Assembly: GCA_017469845.1 (NCBI GenBank)
Contig: JAFUFP010000038.1
Span: 1-55,362, forward strand
DNA from: Bacteroidales bacterium
GTDB taxonomy: Bacteria; Bacteroidota; Bacteroidia; Bacteroidales; UBA932
Reading direction: 5' to 3'
DNA length: 55,362 nt
Below are positions 16,488 to 25,303 of this stretch, piece by piece; position 1 is the first letter of the stretch; each line of letters starts with the position of its first letter. A program made the position numbers and the translations under genes. The notes under the pieces were generated by a model. That model worked only from the letters and a program-made list of their open reading frames with translations. It had not been told where the DNA came from and searched no databases.

Positions 16488-16625
16488 CAGCCGAAAATGC
16501 CACCGCCAAAGATGCGCGGCACCTGCTGTTCCGAAGGGAATCTGACAGACACGAAAAATGGTCTGAACGGACTATATTTTCCCCAAATAATATGCTGGAG
16601 TGATGAATAACATAAAGAAAAAAAC

Positions 16626-16633
16626 TATATTTG
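16626..16633 (+). promoter_or_regulatory. -7 element before the 52-aa ORF and sialate esterase
   Basis: TATATTTG is a perfect TAnnTTTG match, 61 bases before the ATG at 16695. The -33 is weak. The gene-free stretch 16429-16694 otherwise holds only the divergent promoter described at 16456. Confidence 0.45.
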
Positions 16634-16694
16634 TAAGGAAGGGGACGATACCGAACTATTCCACATCTCCCCTCTGACCACAAATTACACGGCC

Positions 16695-16853
16695 ATGCTT
16701 TTCGCCTTCCTACTCTTTCTCTTCTCGCTCCTCACTTCGTATGGCGAACGCCATGCGGATGATGACAAGAACATGCAGGCATCCGGGAAAGAAAAGGACA
16801 CCGCCGAAGGCGAAAAGAAAGAAGAAGGCGATTCAAATCCAAAACCGGAATGA
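16695..16853 (+). CDS. Small membrane or secreted peptide ORF (52 aa) overlapping the esterase start
   Basis: A 52-codon ORF: a hydrophobic N-terminal helix (MLFAFLLFLFSLLTSYG) followed by a strongly charged Lys/Glu-rich tail (KEKDTAEGEKKEEGD). Its TGA overlaps the ATG of the sialate O-acetylesterase by four bases, the usual sign of translational coupling, and a -7 promoter element precedes it. Its codon use is like that of the neighbours. It could be a genuine small membrane protein or a coupling leader; no family is recognised. Confidence 0.45.
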   Translation: MLFAFLLFLFSLLTSYGERHADDDKNMQASGKEKDTAEGEKKEEGDSNPKPE

Positions 16854-18598
16854 AAAGACTGTTTTTCACAATCCTTGCCCTCTGGCTATCCCTATCCGCC
16901 ATGGGGCAGATCCGCCTGCCTTCACAGGTGGGTGATTACATGGTTCTGCAGCAGAACACCGAGGCGTCCCTTTGGGGATGGGCCCCGAAAGGCCAGACCG
17001 TTACCGTCACAACTTCCTGGAGCGAAGACAAGTATTCCACCAAAGCCGGTGAAGACGGCTCCTGGAAGATAGCCGTTCCCACTCCCGGGGGAAGTTTCGA
17101 AGAAAAGTCGATAACGGTTTCCCAGGGGAAGAATTCCGTAGAAATACACCACGTTCTCATCGGTGAAGTATGGCTCGGCAGCGGACAGAGCAACATGCAG
17201 ATGCCGCTCAAGGGCTTCAACAACTGTCCCGTCGAAGACAGCATGCAGGAAATCGCCGAAAGCGGACGCTACAAAGGCAAAATCCGTTACAGCACCATCC
17301 CAACCACCGTCGCATACACTCCCCTCGAGTCCTCGGGAGACGGATGGAAGGAATGCGTTCCCGGCAACTCTCCCGAATTCGGTGCGGCCGCCTATTTCTT
17401 CGCAAAGAACCTCGTTGACGTTCTTGACGTCCCCGTCGGCATAATCAACAACGCCTGGGGCGGAAGCTGCGTCGAAGGATGGCTTCCCAGGGAAATCGTC
17501 TCCACCTACGAAGGCGTCCCTTCGGATCCGGAAGAATGCGAAAAGATCATGATGGCGATGTCCCGTCCGACCATCATGTACTACGGACAGTGGGCTCCCG
17601 TGAGAAACTACACCTTCAAGGGAATTTTGTGGTACCAGGGAGAAAGCAACGTCGGCTACTTCCCCACTCAATACGCCGAAAGGATGTCGACCCTCATAGG
17701 ACTCTGGAGGAAAGAAAACGGGAATGACCTCCCCGTCTACATGGTCGAGATCGCCCCATATGCCGAGAACTCCAATCCCGACGGCATGGACTCCCCTATC
17801 CTCAGGGAACAGCAGCACAAGGTGACTGAAATGGTCCCCGATACCTATATAATAAGTACGGCCGACCTCGTTTCATCCGACGAAGTGTCCCAGATCCATC
17901 CCGCCAGGAAGAAGGAAGTCGGACAGAGGCTCAGCTACCTCGCCCTCAATCACACCTACGGCTTGAGCGTGTTCCCCTCCGCGGCCATCACCTTCGCTTC
18001 CGCGGAATTCGACGGAGACAGGATCACGTTGAGGTTCAACGGTGCCGCCGAAAACGGAGGATTCAGCCGCATAGCCGAAATCGAAGGTCTCGAAGTCTGC
18101 GGCGAGGACATGGTATGGCACAAGGCCGAAGCTTCGGTGATGCCTTACGGTAACCTCATGACAGCGTGGAGCGAAGAAGAAAGCGAGCCCGTGGCGATCC
18201 GCTACGCTTTCAGGAATTTCCGCCCGGGGAATCTTCGGAGCGCCAACGGTCTTGCGGTCCCTCCTTTCAGAAGTGACCGTATCCTTGAAGGGGAATTCCC
18301 CAAAAAGGAAGCCCCCATCGACATTGAGTCCATAAAGGGCAAATGGACTCCGATTCCCACAGAAACTGAAGGAGGACTTCCGTTGGAGATCGAGATAAGT
18401 GAAGGCTCCGACGGGAAAGCTCTCGTCAAGATAAGCGGCCAGTCTCCCGCGGAAGTTCCCATAAAAGGGAGCAAACTCTCCGTCCCGTACAATATGGAAG
18501 GAATCGCCCTTATGGTCGATCTCAAACTCCGGAAGGACGGCAAACTTTCAGCGGAAATAGTGGGTAACCCTGTCGCCACCCTCGAAAAGGCGAAATAA
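16850..18598 (+). CDS. Sialate O-acetylesterase (SGNH/SASA family)
   Basis: 582 residues with a signal peptide (to about residue 19, AMGQ). An N-terminal beta domain (LPSQVGDYMVLQQNTEASLWGWA) precedes the SGNH hydrolase core: GSGQSNMQMPL with nucleophile Ser at about 114, GAAAYFFAKNL, NNAWGGSCVEGW, WYQGESN at about 260, and IHPARKKEVGQRL with the catalytic His at about 349. A C-terminal beta domain follows, including a further region from about 480 that is longer than in the shortest members. It removes O-acetyl groups from sialic acids or from other sugars such as xylan side groups, in the periplasm or outside. The ATG overlaps the 52-residue ORF. Confidence 0.87.
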   Translation: MKRLFFTILALWLSLSAMGQIRLPSQVGDYMVLQQNTEASLWGWAPKGQTVTVTTSWSEDKYSTKAGEDGSWKIAVPTPGGSFEEKSITVSQGKNSVEIHHVLIGEVWLGSGQSNMQMPLKGFNNCPVEDSMQEIAESGRYKGKIRYSTIPTTVAYTPLESSGDGWKECVPGNSPEFGAAAYFFAKNLVDVLDVPVGIINNAWGGSCVEGWLPREIVSTYEGVPSDPEECEKIMMAMSRPTIMYYGQWAPVRNYTFKGILWYQGESNVGYFPTQYAERMSTLIGLWRKENGNDLPVYMVEIAPYAENSNPDGMDSPILREQQHKVTEMVPDTYIISTADLVSSDEVSQIHPARKKEVGQRLSYLALNHTYGLSVFPSAAITFASAEFDGDRITLRFNGAAENGGFSRIAEIEGLEVCGEDMVWHKAEASVMPYGNLMTAWSEEESEPVAIRYAFRNFRPGNLRSANGLAVPPFRSDRILEGEFPKKEAPIDIESIKGKWTPIPTETEGGLPLEIEISEGSDGKALVKISGQSPAEVPIKGSKLSVPYNMEGIALMVDLKLRKDGKLSAEIVGNPVATLEKAK

Positions 18599-18620
18599 AG
18601 TAGAACACAAAAGTAACGAT

Positions 18621-18932
18621 ATGGAAAAGGAAATTATCGATCGCATCAAAGAAATGGAGAACCATTTCGACAATGTAACGAAGCTGGTGAATGCTCTGGA
18701 TGAGGCTCTGACGGTCTACGAAAGCACCAAAGGCGAAAGCGGCATTCTTGAAGAGTACCTTTCATCCGGACAGTGGAAAGAGGATTACGGGACTGACGAG
18801 AAGGGTCTTCTCCCCAAAGATCTCAAAAGGGGCGTACTCTCCCAGGACGGCCTTTATGACCTCCTTGAGAATCTCGGGGACATGAAAAGCAAAATAGAAG
18901 AAATCATCCTCGCCGAAAAGGAAAGGGCCTGA
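18621..18932 (+). CDS. DUF4298 domain protein
   Basis: 103 residues, mostly helical and acidic. IDRIKEMENHFDNV at the start and the signature SGQWKEDYGTDEKGLLPKDLKRGVLSQDGLYDLL match DUF4298, a family of small cytoplasmic proteins of unknown role. It lies 22 bases after the esterase stop and may be cotranscribed with it. Confidence 0.78.
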   Translation: MEKEIIDRIKEMENHFDNVTKLVNALDEALTVYESTKGESGILEEYLSSGQWKEDYGTDEKGLLPKDLKRGVLSQDGLYDLLENLGDMKSKIEEIILAEKERA

Positions 18933-18968
18933 AGAGCCCTCACTCCTGAATACGTCAAAGGATAAAGA

Positions 18969-19013
18969 AATTCCCGCAGGGAAAGGCCGTAGCGCTTTTC
19001 ACCTGCGGGAATA
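18969..19013. terminator. Convergent terminator hairpin
   Basis: ATTCCCGCAGG (18970-18980) pairs with CCTGCGGGAAT (19002-19012) between the DUF4298 gene (plus) and the GNAT gene (minus). The T-runs are short, so termination strength is uncertain. Confidence 0.6.
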
Positions 19014-19049
19014 TTCATATTCCGGGACCTTTGGTCCAAGAAGAAAGAA

Positions 19050-19499
19050 TCAAAGATCCGCTCCCATGAGAACTACCATATCCTCCTTCCGGAATCCGAA
19101 CTTTGCGTAGAAAGTCTGGAGGTTTCCTTCGCCGAAGGTTATGAGATGCACGGCTTTGATATCCTTTCCCCTCAGATCCGAAAGCATCCTTTCCATAAGA
19201 AGGGTTCCTATCCCCTTCCCCTGGAAGGCCGGTGCGACCGCAAGGTCATTGATTTCGAAAGTGCGGCCGTAGGAGAAAAGCATCGAAGTCCCCAGGATGA
19301 ATCCTGCCACTTCTCCGTCAACAAGGTACTCCAGTCCATAGCAAGCGGGAGAATCAAGGAGTTCCTTAACATGGACAGTGGCATCCTCCACCGACCAATG
19401 GTCGTTCCACGGCTCTCCCCCGAAAGCCTCCGCATAAATCTTTCCGTACTCCTCAAGATGTGAGGGAGTGCATCCCTTTATGGTAAAATTTTCAATCAT
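19050..19499 (-). CDS. GNAT N-acetyltransferase
   Basis: 149 residues from ATG 19499 (MIENFTIKGCTPSHLEEY); the frame opens at 19526 without a better start. The acetyl-CoA loop is LAVAPAFQGKGIGTLLMERM (about 90-109), followed by the usual LQTFYAKFGFRKED segment. The acceptor is unknown. It is 27 bases downstream of the VOC-family gene, so probably cotranscribed. Confidence 0.78.
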   Translation of the reverse strand: MIENFTIKGCTPSHLEEYGKIYAEAFGGEPWNDHWSVEDATVHVKELLDSPACYGLEYLVDGEVAGFILGTSMLFSYGRTFEINDLAVAPAFQGKGIGTLLMERMLSDLRGKDIKAVHLITFGEGNLQTFYAKFGFRKEDMVVLMGADL

Positions 19500-19526
19500 A
19501 TATCCTAAATAATTAATCCTAACCAT

Positions 19527-19916
19527 CTAAAGTTCATAAAGTTCCAAAGGAAGGTCATCCGGATCGAAGAAAAAGAGGAACTTCTTTCCTGTGAAAGGAT
19601 CCGTCCTTACCGGCTCGTGTACTATTCCCGAACTTTCCAGCCTCGCGGCCTCCTTCTCAATGTCCCTGACTCCGAAAGCGAGATGACGGAGACCCGCCGC
19701 TTCGGGTCGGGTCGGACGCGGAGGAGGTGAAGGGAAGGAAAACAGTTCGATGACGAATTCTTCCCCGAGGGCGAGATCGGTCTTGTAGGAATCCCTCTCC
19801 GCCCTATAGTGTTCGGCAATCACCCGAAGGCCCAGCACTTCAGTATAGAAGCGAAGGGACCTCCCATAATCCGAACAGATGACGGCCACGTGGTGGACTT
19901 TCTCCAGATTCAGCAT
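19527..19916 (-). CDS. VOC/glyoxalase-like protein, GloA2 (YaeR) type
   Basis: 129 residues with two babbab half-domains. KVHHVAVICSDYGRSLRFYTEVLGLRVIAEHYRAERDSYKTDLAL is characteristic of the GloA2/YaeR subgroup, and the second half RHLAFGVRDIEKEAARLE...FFFDPDDLPLELYE completes it. Candidate metal ligands are His-9, Glu in FVIEL, His in LRHLAF and Glu in LELYE. Substrates of this subgroup are not established. Confidence 0.82.
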   Translation of the reverse strand: MLNLEKVHHVAVICSDYGRSLRFYTEVLGLRVIAEHYRAERDSYKTDLALGEEFVIELFSFPSPPPRPTRPEAAGLRHLAFGVRDIEKEAARLESSGIVHEPVRTDPFTGKKFLFFFDPDDLPLELYEL

Positions 19917-20045
19917 GGATGCACTATATTATAATAATAAGGGGTTCTGCTCAACGAGTTCGAGTCTTCCGACCAGTGTTCCGGGAAGCAAAAGGGTTCC
20001 AGGAGAAAGGACGGCATTGGCTGAGAAAGAATCTCTCAATCATTC

Positions 20046-20384
20046 TCATCCCCTCCTCGCTTCGATAAGGGGATCGTCCCAATCTATCTTCCCTCCCAAA
20101 GCGGAAGCGAGGGAATCGGCCTCATCACGGAGAGTCGACAGGAAGGCTTCCTCACGCTTACGGGAGCGTCTTCCTTTCCCCTGGAAAAGGACTTTCTCCG
20201 ACAGGGCGTCATAGCTTATGCCGAAATCCTCCTTATCCCTATGAGGGAAAAAATTCACCTGCAGAGTATAAGTTATGTTACCTTCGCAGGAATCGCTGAC
20301 AAGGCACACTCTCACACCTTTGCGTTCGTCTCCGTTCCACTCGATATGGGCTCCGAAATATTGTTCGTATACGTTTATCGTCAT
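20046..20384 (-). CDS. Conserved hypothetical protein (112 aa)
   Basis: A soluble 112-residue protein beginning MTINVYEQYFGAHIEWNGDE, with a central beta-rich part (CEGNITYTLQVNFFPHRDKEDFGISYD) and a basic stretch GKGRRSRKREEAFL before a C-terminal helix. No signal peptide or membrane segment. I know similar proteins only as unnamed Bacteroidota hypotheticals. It stands alone between the VOC gene and asnB on the same strand. Confidence 0.62.
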   Translation of the reverse strand: MTINVYEQYFGAHIEWNGDERKGVRVCLVSDSCEGNITYTLQVNFFPHRDKEDFGISYDALSEKVLFQGKGRRSRKREEAFLSTLRDEADSLASALGGKIDWDDPLIEARRG

Positions 20385-20496
20385 ATATTGTATCTTTTGG
20401 GCCCATAAATTTACCGCTTTTTTCGAAGACTGACCCCCTTTCTGGCGGAATCACCCGTCCGATGGAGGTTCTTTCAGGCATTGGTGGCCGGATATC

Positions 20497-22167
20497 TCAC
20501 CCCCTGTGTATCCCGGAAACCGCCCTTCCACTGGGCTCGTTCACGTTACGGAATGAACTGTCCCATTGGAGTGCTTCAGCGCTACTGCATGCTACGCTCG
20601 GAACGCTGGGAACTGTGAGGGCGGCGCTGTCGCTGGGAAAGAGTTCATTGAATATCGACCTGTAGAAATATTCTTCCTTGTTCCTGGGAGTATTGACAGG
20701 GAAACGGGCTTCAGCCTTCTGCATCATTTCGTCAGAAACGGCCTCCGAAGTCATCTTCTTCAGTGAATCTATCCACGAATATCCCACTCCGTCACTGAAC
20801 TGTTCCTTCTGACGCCATACGATTTCTTTGGGAAGGAGATCGGAGAAAGCCTCCCTGAGTATCTTCTTCTCTATCACATATCCCCCTTCCGCTTTGGGGC
20901 ACATCTTGGCCTGGGGATTGGTCCTCATGGCCACATCCAGGAACTCCTTGTCCAGGAAGGGAACCCTTCCCTCAACTCCCCAGGCTGAAAGGCTCTTGTT
21001 CGCACGGAGACAATCGTAGAGGTGCAGTTTCGAAATCTTCCTCACCGTTTCCTCATGGAATGCCTTCCCGGAGGGAGCCTTGTGGAAATACAGGTATCCC
21101 CCGAAAATCTCATCCGCCCCTTCCCCCGAAAGGACCATCTTGATGCCCATGGACTTTATCACTCTGGCCAGCAGATACATCGGGGTCGAAGCCCTGACGG
21201 TCGTGATGTCATAGGATTCGATATGGTAGATGACGTCCTTCAGGGCGTCCAGCCCTTCCTGGACCGTGTAATGGATTTCGTGATGGACGGTTCCTATGTG
21301 TTCGGCGACCACCCTCGCCTTCGCCAGATCCGGAGACCCTTCAAGTCCGACAGCGAAAGAATGGAGCCTCGGCCACCACGCCCTGCTCCGGGAATTGTCC
21401 TCGATCCTCATCTGACTGTACTTCTCGGCCAGGGCGGAGACTATCGACGAATCCAGTCCTCCGGAAAGAAGCACCCCGTACGGGACGTCGGACATCATCT
21501 GGCGGCGAACAGCGTCCGAGAGGCTTTCCCTCAGTCTGAGGGCGGACGCGTAATTGTCCTTCACCGCATCGAATTCCATCCAATCCCTCCTGTAATAACG
21601 CTTGAATCCCGGATTGGCGCTCCAGTAATAATGCCCCGGAGGAAACACTTCGTAACGGGAGCATTGGCCCTCCAGGGCTTTGAGTTCACTCGCGACGTAT
21701 ATCTTCCCATCAGGATCGTATCCTATATAAAGAGGTATGACTCCTATAGGGTCCCTGGCGATGAGGAAAGCGTTCTTCCTTTCATCGTACAGGACAAAGG
21801 CGAATATCCCGCTCAGGTCCTCAAGGAAGAGAGGTCCCTTCTCCAGGTACAGGGCAAGGATCACCTCGCAATCGCTTCCAGTTGAAAAGGAATATTTTTC
21901 CCCGAAGCGTGAACGGATTTCACGATGGTTGTAGATTTCCCCATTGACCGCGAGGACCGTCTTCCGGTCGGTGGAATACAGGGGCTGTCCACCGGACTCG
22001 GGGTCTACGATGCTCAGCCTCTCATGACAGAGGATCGCGCTTTGTCCGCAGTAGATTCCGCTCCAGTCGGGTCCCCTGTGCCGAAGCTTCCGGCTCATGT
22101 CAAGAGCCTTTGTGCGCAGAGCTGGAGTCCGCTCCGCGATATTGAGTATTGCCGCTATTCCGCACAT
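20497..22167 (-). CDS. asnB: Asparagine synthase (glutamine-hydrolysing)
   Basis: 556 residues. MCGIAAIL places the class II glutamine amidotransferase nucleophile Cys at position 2; RLSIVDPESGGQPL, NGEIYNH and the GSDCEVIL motif complete the glutaminase domain. The synthetase domain carries the PP-loop GVLLSGGLDSSIVS (about 230-243), VLSGEGADEIFGGY and GVEGRVPFLDKEFLD. It converts aspartate, ATP and glutamine to asparagine in the cytoplasm. The C-terminal 35 residues are low-complexity (Ser/Val/Pro-rich). It is the last gene of the nitrogen-assimilation run, 53 bases after amtB. Confidence 0.93.
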   Translation of the reverse strand: MCGIAAILNIAERTPALRTKALDMSRKLRHRGPDWSGIYCGQSAILCHERLSIVDPESGGQPLYSTDRKTVLAVNGEIYNHREIRSRFGEKYSFSTGSDCEVILALYLEKGPLFLEDLSGIFAFVLYDERKNAFLIARDPIGVIPLYIGYDPDGKIYVASELKALEGQCSRYEVFPPGHYYWSANPGFKRYYRRDWMEFDAVKDNYASALRLRESLSDAVRRQMMSDVPYGVLLSGGLDSSIVSALAEKYSQMRIEDNSRSRAWWPRLHSFAVGLEGSPDLAKARVVAEHIGTVHHEIHYTVQEGLDALKDVIYHIESYDITTVRASTPMYLLARVIKSMGIKMVLSGEGADEIFGGYLYFHKAPSGKAFHEETVRKISKLHLYDCLRANKSLSAWGVEGRVPFLDKEFLDVAMRTNPQAKMCPKAEGGYVIEKKILREAFSDLLPKEIVWRQKEQFSDGVGYSWIDSLKKMTSEAVSDEMMQKAEARFPVNTPRNKEEYFYRSIFNELFPSDSAALTVPSVPSVACSSAEALQWDSSFRNVNEPSGRAVSGIHRG

Positions 22168-22220
22168 GACTGTTGATTCTTATATTATTGTTGTTCACAT
22201 TCCATCATAAAGCCGACTCC

Positions 22221-23468
22221 TCAGTTGTAGCAACTCTCTCCGTGTTCATACACATCGAGGCCTTCCTCTTCAACACGCGGTTCCACACGAAGACCGTGCA
22301 CCTTCTTTATCATGTAGAAGAGCGCAAATCCGCTCGCCGCCGCCCAGGCGGCGATCACCAGCATTCCGAAGCACTGCGCCATGAAAAAGCCCCATCCTTG
22401 GCCATAAAGAAGTCCGCTGCCGGTTGAAAAAAGACCGGTCAGTAGAGTCCCCGTCATTCCACACACCCCGTGTACTGATGAAGCGCCTACGGGATCATCG
22501 ATATGAAGACGACGGTCAATGAATTCGATAGAGAACACCAGCAGCGCACCGCAAACAAGGCCTATGACCACCGCTCCCGCGGGCGACACCAGATCGCATC
22601 CGGCCGTAATGCCGACCAGTCCTGCAAGGATTCCATTGAGGGTCAACGAAAGGGAGGGTTTTCCGTAGCGCTTCCAGGTAAGGAACATCGTGCAGACCCC
22701 ACCTGCCGCGGCAGAAAGGTTGGTGGTCAGGAAGACGTGGGAAATCGCCACCCGGTTCACTTCACCTGAAGCCGCGAGCTGGCTTCCGGGGTTGAATCCG
22801 AACCACCCCATCCACAGGATGAAAACCCCGAGTGCGGCGATCGTGAGGTCATGGCCGGGGATAGCCTTGCTCTTTCCGTCCTTGCCGTATTTCCCCAGGC
22901 GGGGACCGAGCGCCATGGCACCGATAAGGGCAAGGATTCCGCCGACGCTGTGCACTATGGCCGATCCAGCGAAATCATGGAAGGTGTAACCAAAGGTCTT
23001 CATCATGAATGACGAGGAATCGGCATCGCTGAGCCATCCACCGCCCCAGGTCCAATGGCCTTCTACGGGATAGATGACAAGCGAAATGAAGGCGCTGTAC
23101 ACCAAATACATCGAGAATTTTGTCCTCTCCGCCATGGCTCCGCTCACTATTGTGGCGGAAGTCGCACAGAAAACCGTCTGGAAAATGAGGAACCCTTCCA
23201 CAGGAAGGCTTCTGTCATAGAAGGAGAGATTCCCCCAGTTGGGGGTTCCCACGAATCTTCCCGCTCCGTACATCAGGCCGAAGCCCACGAAAAAATACAG
23301 AAGAGATCCGAACATGAAGTCCACGAAATTCTTCATAAGGATGTTGGCGGTATTCTTGCTCCGCGTGAAACCCGCCTCGCAAAGGGCGAAGCCCGGTTGC
23401 ATCCAAAAGACAAGCATGGCTGCCAGAAGCATCCAAACAGTATCAAGAGACAGACTTATTTCGTTCAT
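22221..23468 (-). CDS. amtB: Ammonium transporter
   Basis: 415 residues with eleven predicted helices and no cleaved signal peptide. Amt landmarks are present: the N-terminal WMLLAAMLVFWMQPGFALCEAG, CATSATIVSGAMAER with the external gate region, and the two pore His in IVHSVGGILALIGA and GASSVHGVCGMTG. It conducts ammonia/ammonium across the inner membrane. It follows the P-II gene by 33 bases, the usual partner that blocks the channel when nitrogen is plentiful. Confidence 0.95.
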   Translation of the reverse strand: MNEISLSLDTVWMLLAAMLVFWMQPGFALCEAGFTRSKNTANILMKNFVDFMFGSLLYFFVGFGLMYGAGRFVGTPNWGNLSFYDRSLPVEGFLIFQTVFCATSATIVSGAMAERTKFSMYLVYSAFISLVIYPVEGHWTWGGGWLSDADSSSFMMKTFGYTFHDFAGSAIVHSVGGILALIGAMALGPRLGKYGKDGKSKAIPGHDLTIAALGVFILWMGWFGFNPGSQLAASGEVNRVAISHVFLTTNLSAAAGGVCTMFLTWKRYGKPSLSLTLNGILAGLVGITAGCDLVSPAGAVVIGLVCGALLVFSIEFIDRRLHIDDPVGASSVHGVCGMTGTLLTGLFSTGSGLLYGQGWGFFMAQCFGMLVIAAWAAASGFALFYMIKKVHGLRVEPRVEEEGLDVYEHGESCYN

Positions 23469-23501
23469 GATGTTTCATTTTTGTTTTCAGTATCACCTTT
23501 T

Positions 23502-23849
23502 TCATTTGCGGTCACGCAGCACCGCATCCCCGTGTTCGCCGGTCCTTATCGACCAGGTGTCGTCCACGGGACTGACGAATATCCTCCCGTCTCCGACTTC
23601 ACCTGTCCTTGCCGCGGCGATTATGGCGTCGACAGCGCCCTGGACGAACTGGTCACGGCATATGATTGTGATTTCGATCCGGGAGATGCAGTCCGTACTG
23701 TACATCACTCCCCTGTATATCCTGTCCTCCCGGTCCTGGCCGATGGCCTTCACTTCCGAATAGGAGAACCAGTTTATGTCCGCCTCGAAAAGCGCCTGCT
23801 TGACCTCCTCGAAATGGGTTTTGCGGACAATCGCTTCTATCTTTTTCAT
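23502..23849 (-). CDS. glnK: P-II nitrogen regulatory protein
   Basis: 115 residues. The fold signature is clear: MKKIEAIVRKTHFEEVKQAL, IYRGVMY in the T-loop and GEVGDGRIFVSPVDD...IRTGEHGDAVL in the C-terminal region. The T-loop is about three residues shorter than in enterobacterial GlnB/GlnK, and the 2-oxoglutarate-binding Gln-39 position reads Asp. The Tyr that is uridylylated in other bacteria is present, but a shortened loop is common in Bacteroidota P-II proteins as far as I recall. It sits between gltD and amtB and most likely gates AmtB in response to energy and carbon status. Confidence 0.9.
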   Translation of the reverse strand: MKKIEAIVRKTHFEEVKQALFEADINWFSYSEVKAIGQDREDRIYRGVMYSTDCISRIEITIICRDQFVQGAVDAIIAAARTGEVGDGRIFVSPVDDTWSIRTGEHGDAVLRDRK

Positions 23850-23945
23850 TTTGATCTTTCTTTGTTTTATGATTATGACACAATACTCCCCCTCACACCG
23901 GATATTGAGGCATCCGGAATGTCAGAATACAGTATGATTACCGCT

Positions 23946-25298
23946 TTATCTCCGGGTTCCGGAAAGGAAACCGTCAACTTCGGCAGCGGCCTTATGGCCG
24001 GAGGCCATGGCCCGGACGACAAGGGAAGCGCCGCTGAGGGCGTCCCCGGCGAAGAATACATTCTCACCGACTTCCGGAAGGACAGGTCTCAGGAATCCCA
24101 TCGCGAGAAGCACGATCTCCGCCTTTATGACTTCCTTTCCCCCGGATGGAACCATTTTGGGCCGTCCTCCGGAAGGATCCTTCTCCCAATTGATCGGCTG
24201 CACTTCAACTCCGGTGAGGTGCCCATCCTCCCCCAAGAACCTCAGGGTATTGATGTTCCACCTTCTGACGCATCCCTCTTCATGGGAAGAGGAAGTCCTG
24301 AGGGTCCTTGGCCACATCGGCCATGGATTGGCTGGGTCATCCGGTCCCACGGGCGGTTTGGGCATGATCTCAATCTGGGTAACGCTGAGGCATCCCTGCC
24401 TATGGGCCGTACCTATGCAATCTGATCCGGTGTCGCCTCCTCCGATGACAAGGACGTTCTTCCCCTTGCAGGAAATCTGCTCCCTTTCCCCCAGGTCTTC
24501 TCCGCCCAGAACCCGGTTCTGGTCAGAAAGGAGTTCAAGCGCAAGATGAACTCCAGAAAGGTCCCTGCCGGGAATGTCCAGATCCCTCGCCACGGGTGTT
24601 CCTGTCGCAACGACATAAGCGTCGAACCCTTCGGGGAGTGAATCAACCGACACAGGCTCACCGCATCTGAAACGGACACCCTCCTTTTCCATCAGGGAAA
24701 TCCTCCTGTCGACAATCGACTTGTTCAGTTTGAAGTTCGGAATCCCGTAACGGAGCAATCCCCCGGGACTGCCGTTCTTCTCGAACACCGTGACTTCGTA
24801 ACCCGAACGGTTGAGGCGGTTCGCGGCCGAAAGTCCGGAAGGTCCGCTTCCGATAACGGCGACCCTCTTCCCGTTCCTTTCGGGACAATCCGGAATGACG
24901 TAATTCTCCCTGAAGGCGATTTCGGTGATCGCCGCCTCGTTCTCCCTGTTGGTCGTAGGCTCGTGAAGGGTGAGGTTCAGAACGCAGGCCTTCTCGCAAA
25001 GGGCCGGACAGACCCTCCCGGTGAACTCCGGGAAATCGTTCGTCGAATTGAGAAGCCGGTACGCCAGGGAGAAATCACCCCTGAAGACGGCGTCGTTCCA
25101 TTCCGGAGGGCGGTTGCCCAGAGGGCAGGCCCAGTTGCAGAACGGGACCCCGCAGTCCATGCAGCGCGATGCCTGCTGACGGCGGTCCCCTTCGTATAGG
25201 GTCTGTTCCACTTCCCCGAAATCATGAACCCTGTCGTGTACTGGGCGGTAACCCGCTTCTTTGCGGGGAACCGTAAGAAATGCTTTGTAGTCTCCCAT
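23946..25298 (-). CDS. gltD: Glutamate synthase, small (beta) subunit
   Basis: 450 residues from ATG 25298; a TTG three codons earlier overlaps the gltB stop and is a less likely start. The N-terminus has the four-cysteine Fe-S pattern CMDCGVPFCNWACPLG and the second set CPALCEKACVLN. The FAD-binding motif is VIGSGPSGLSAANRL and the NADPH-binding motif VIGGGDTGSDCIGTA. It supplies electrons from NADPH to GltB for reductive transfer of the glutamine amide to 2-oxoglutarate. Spacing to gltB is five bases. A 97-base gap to the P-II gene holds no clear terminator. Confidence 0.94.
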   Translation of the reverse strand: MGDYKAFLTVPRKEAGYRPVHDRVHDFGEVEQTLYEGDRRQQASRCMDCGVPFCNWACPLGNRPPEWNDAVFRGDFSLAYRLLNSTNDFPEFTGRVCPALCEKACVLNLTLHEPTTNRENEAAITEIAFRENYVIPDCPERNGKRVAVIGSGPSGLSAANRLNRSGYEVTVFEKNGSPGGLLRYGIPNFKLNKSIVDRRISLMEKEGVRFRCGEPVSVDSLPEGFDAYVVATGTPVARDLDIPGRDLSGVHLALELLSDQNRVLGGEDLGEREQISCKGKNVLVIGGGDTGSDCIGTAHRQGCLSVTQIEIMPKPPVGPDDPANPWPMWPRTLRTSSSHEEGCVRRWNINTLRFLGEDGHLTGVEVQPINWEKDPSGGRPKMVPSGGKEVIKAEIVLLAMGFLRPVLPEVGENVFFAGDALSGASLVVRAMASGHKAAAEVDGFLSGTRR

Positions 25299-25303
25299 GG
25301 CTT

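Noticed and set aside
16474..16683. 69-codon minus-strand ORF
   Set aside because: Cys/Arg/Ser-rich without family features, and it covers the two divergent promoters of this gap.
23055..24425. 456-codon open frame on the plus strand across amtB, glnK and gltD
   Set aside because: It runs antisense through three well-supported genes and shows no domain-like sequence.
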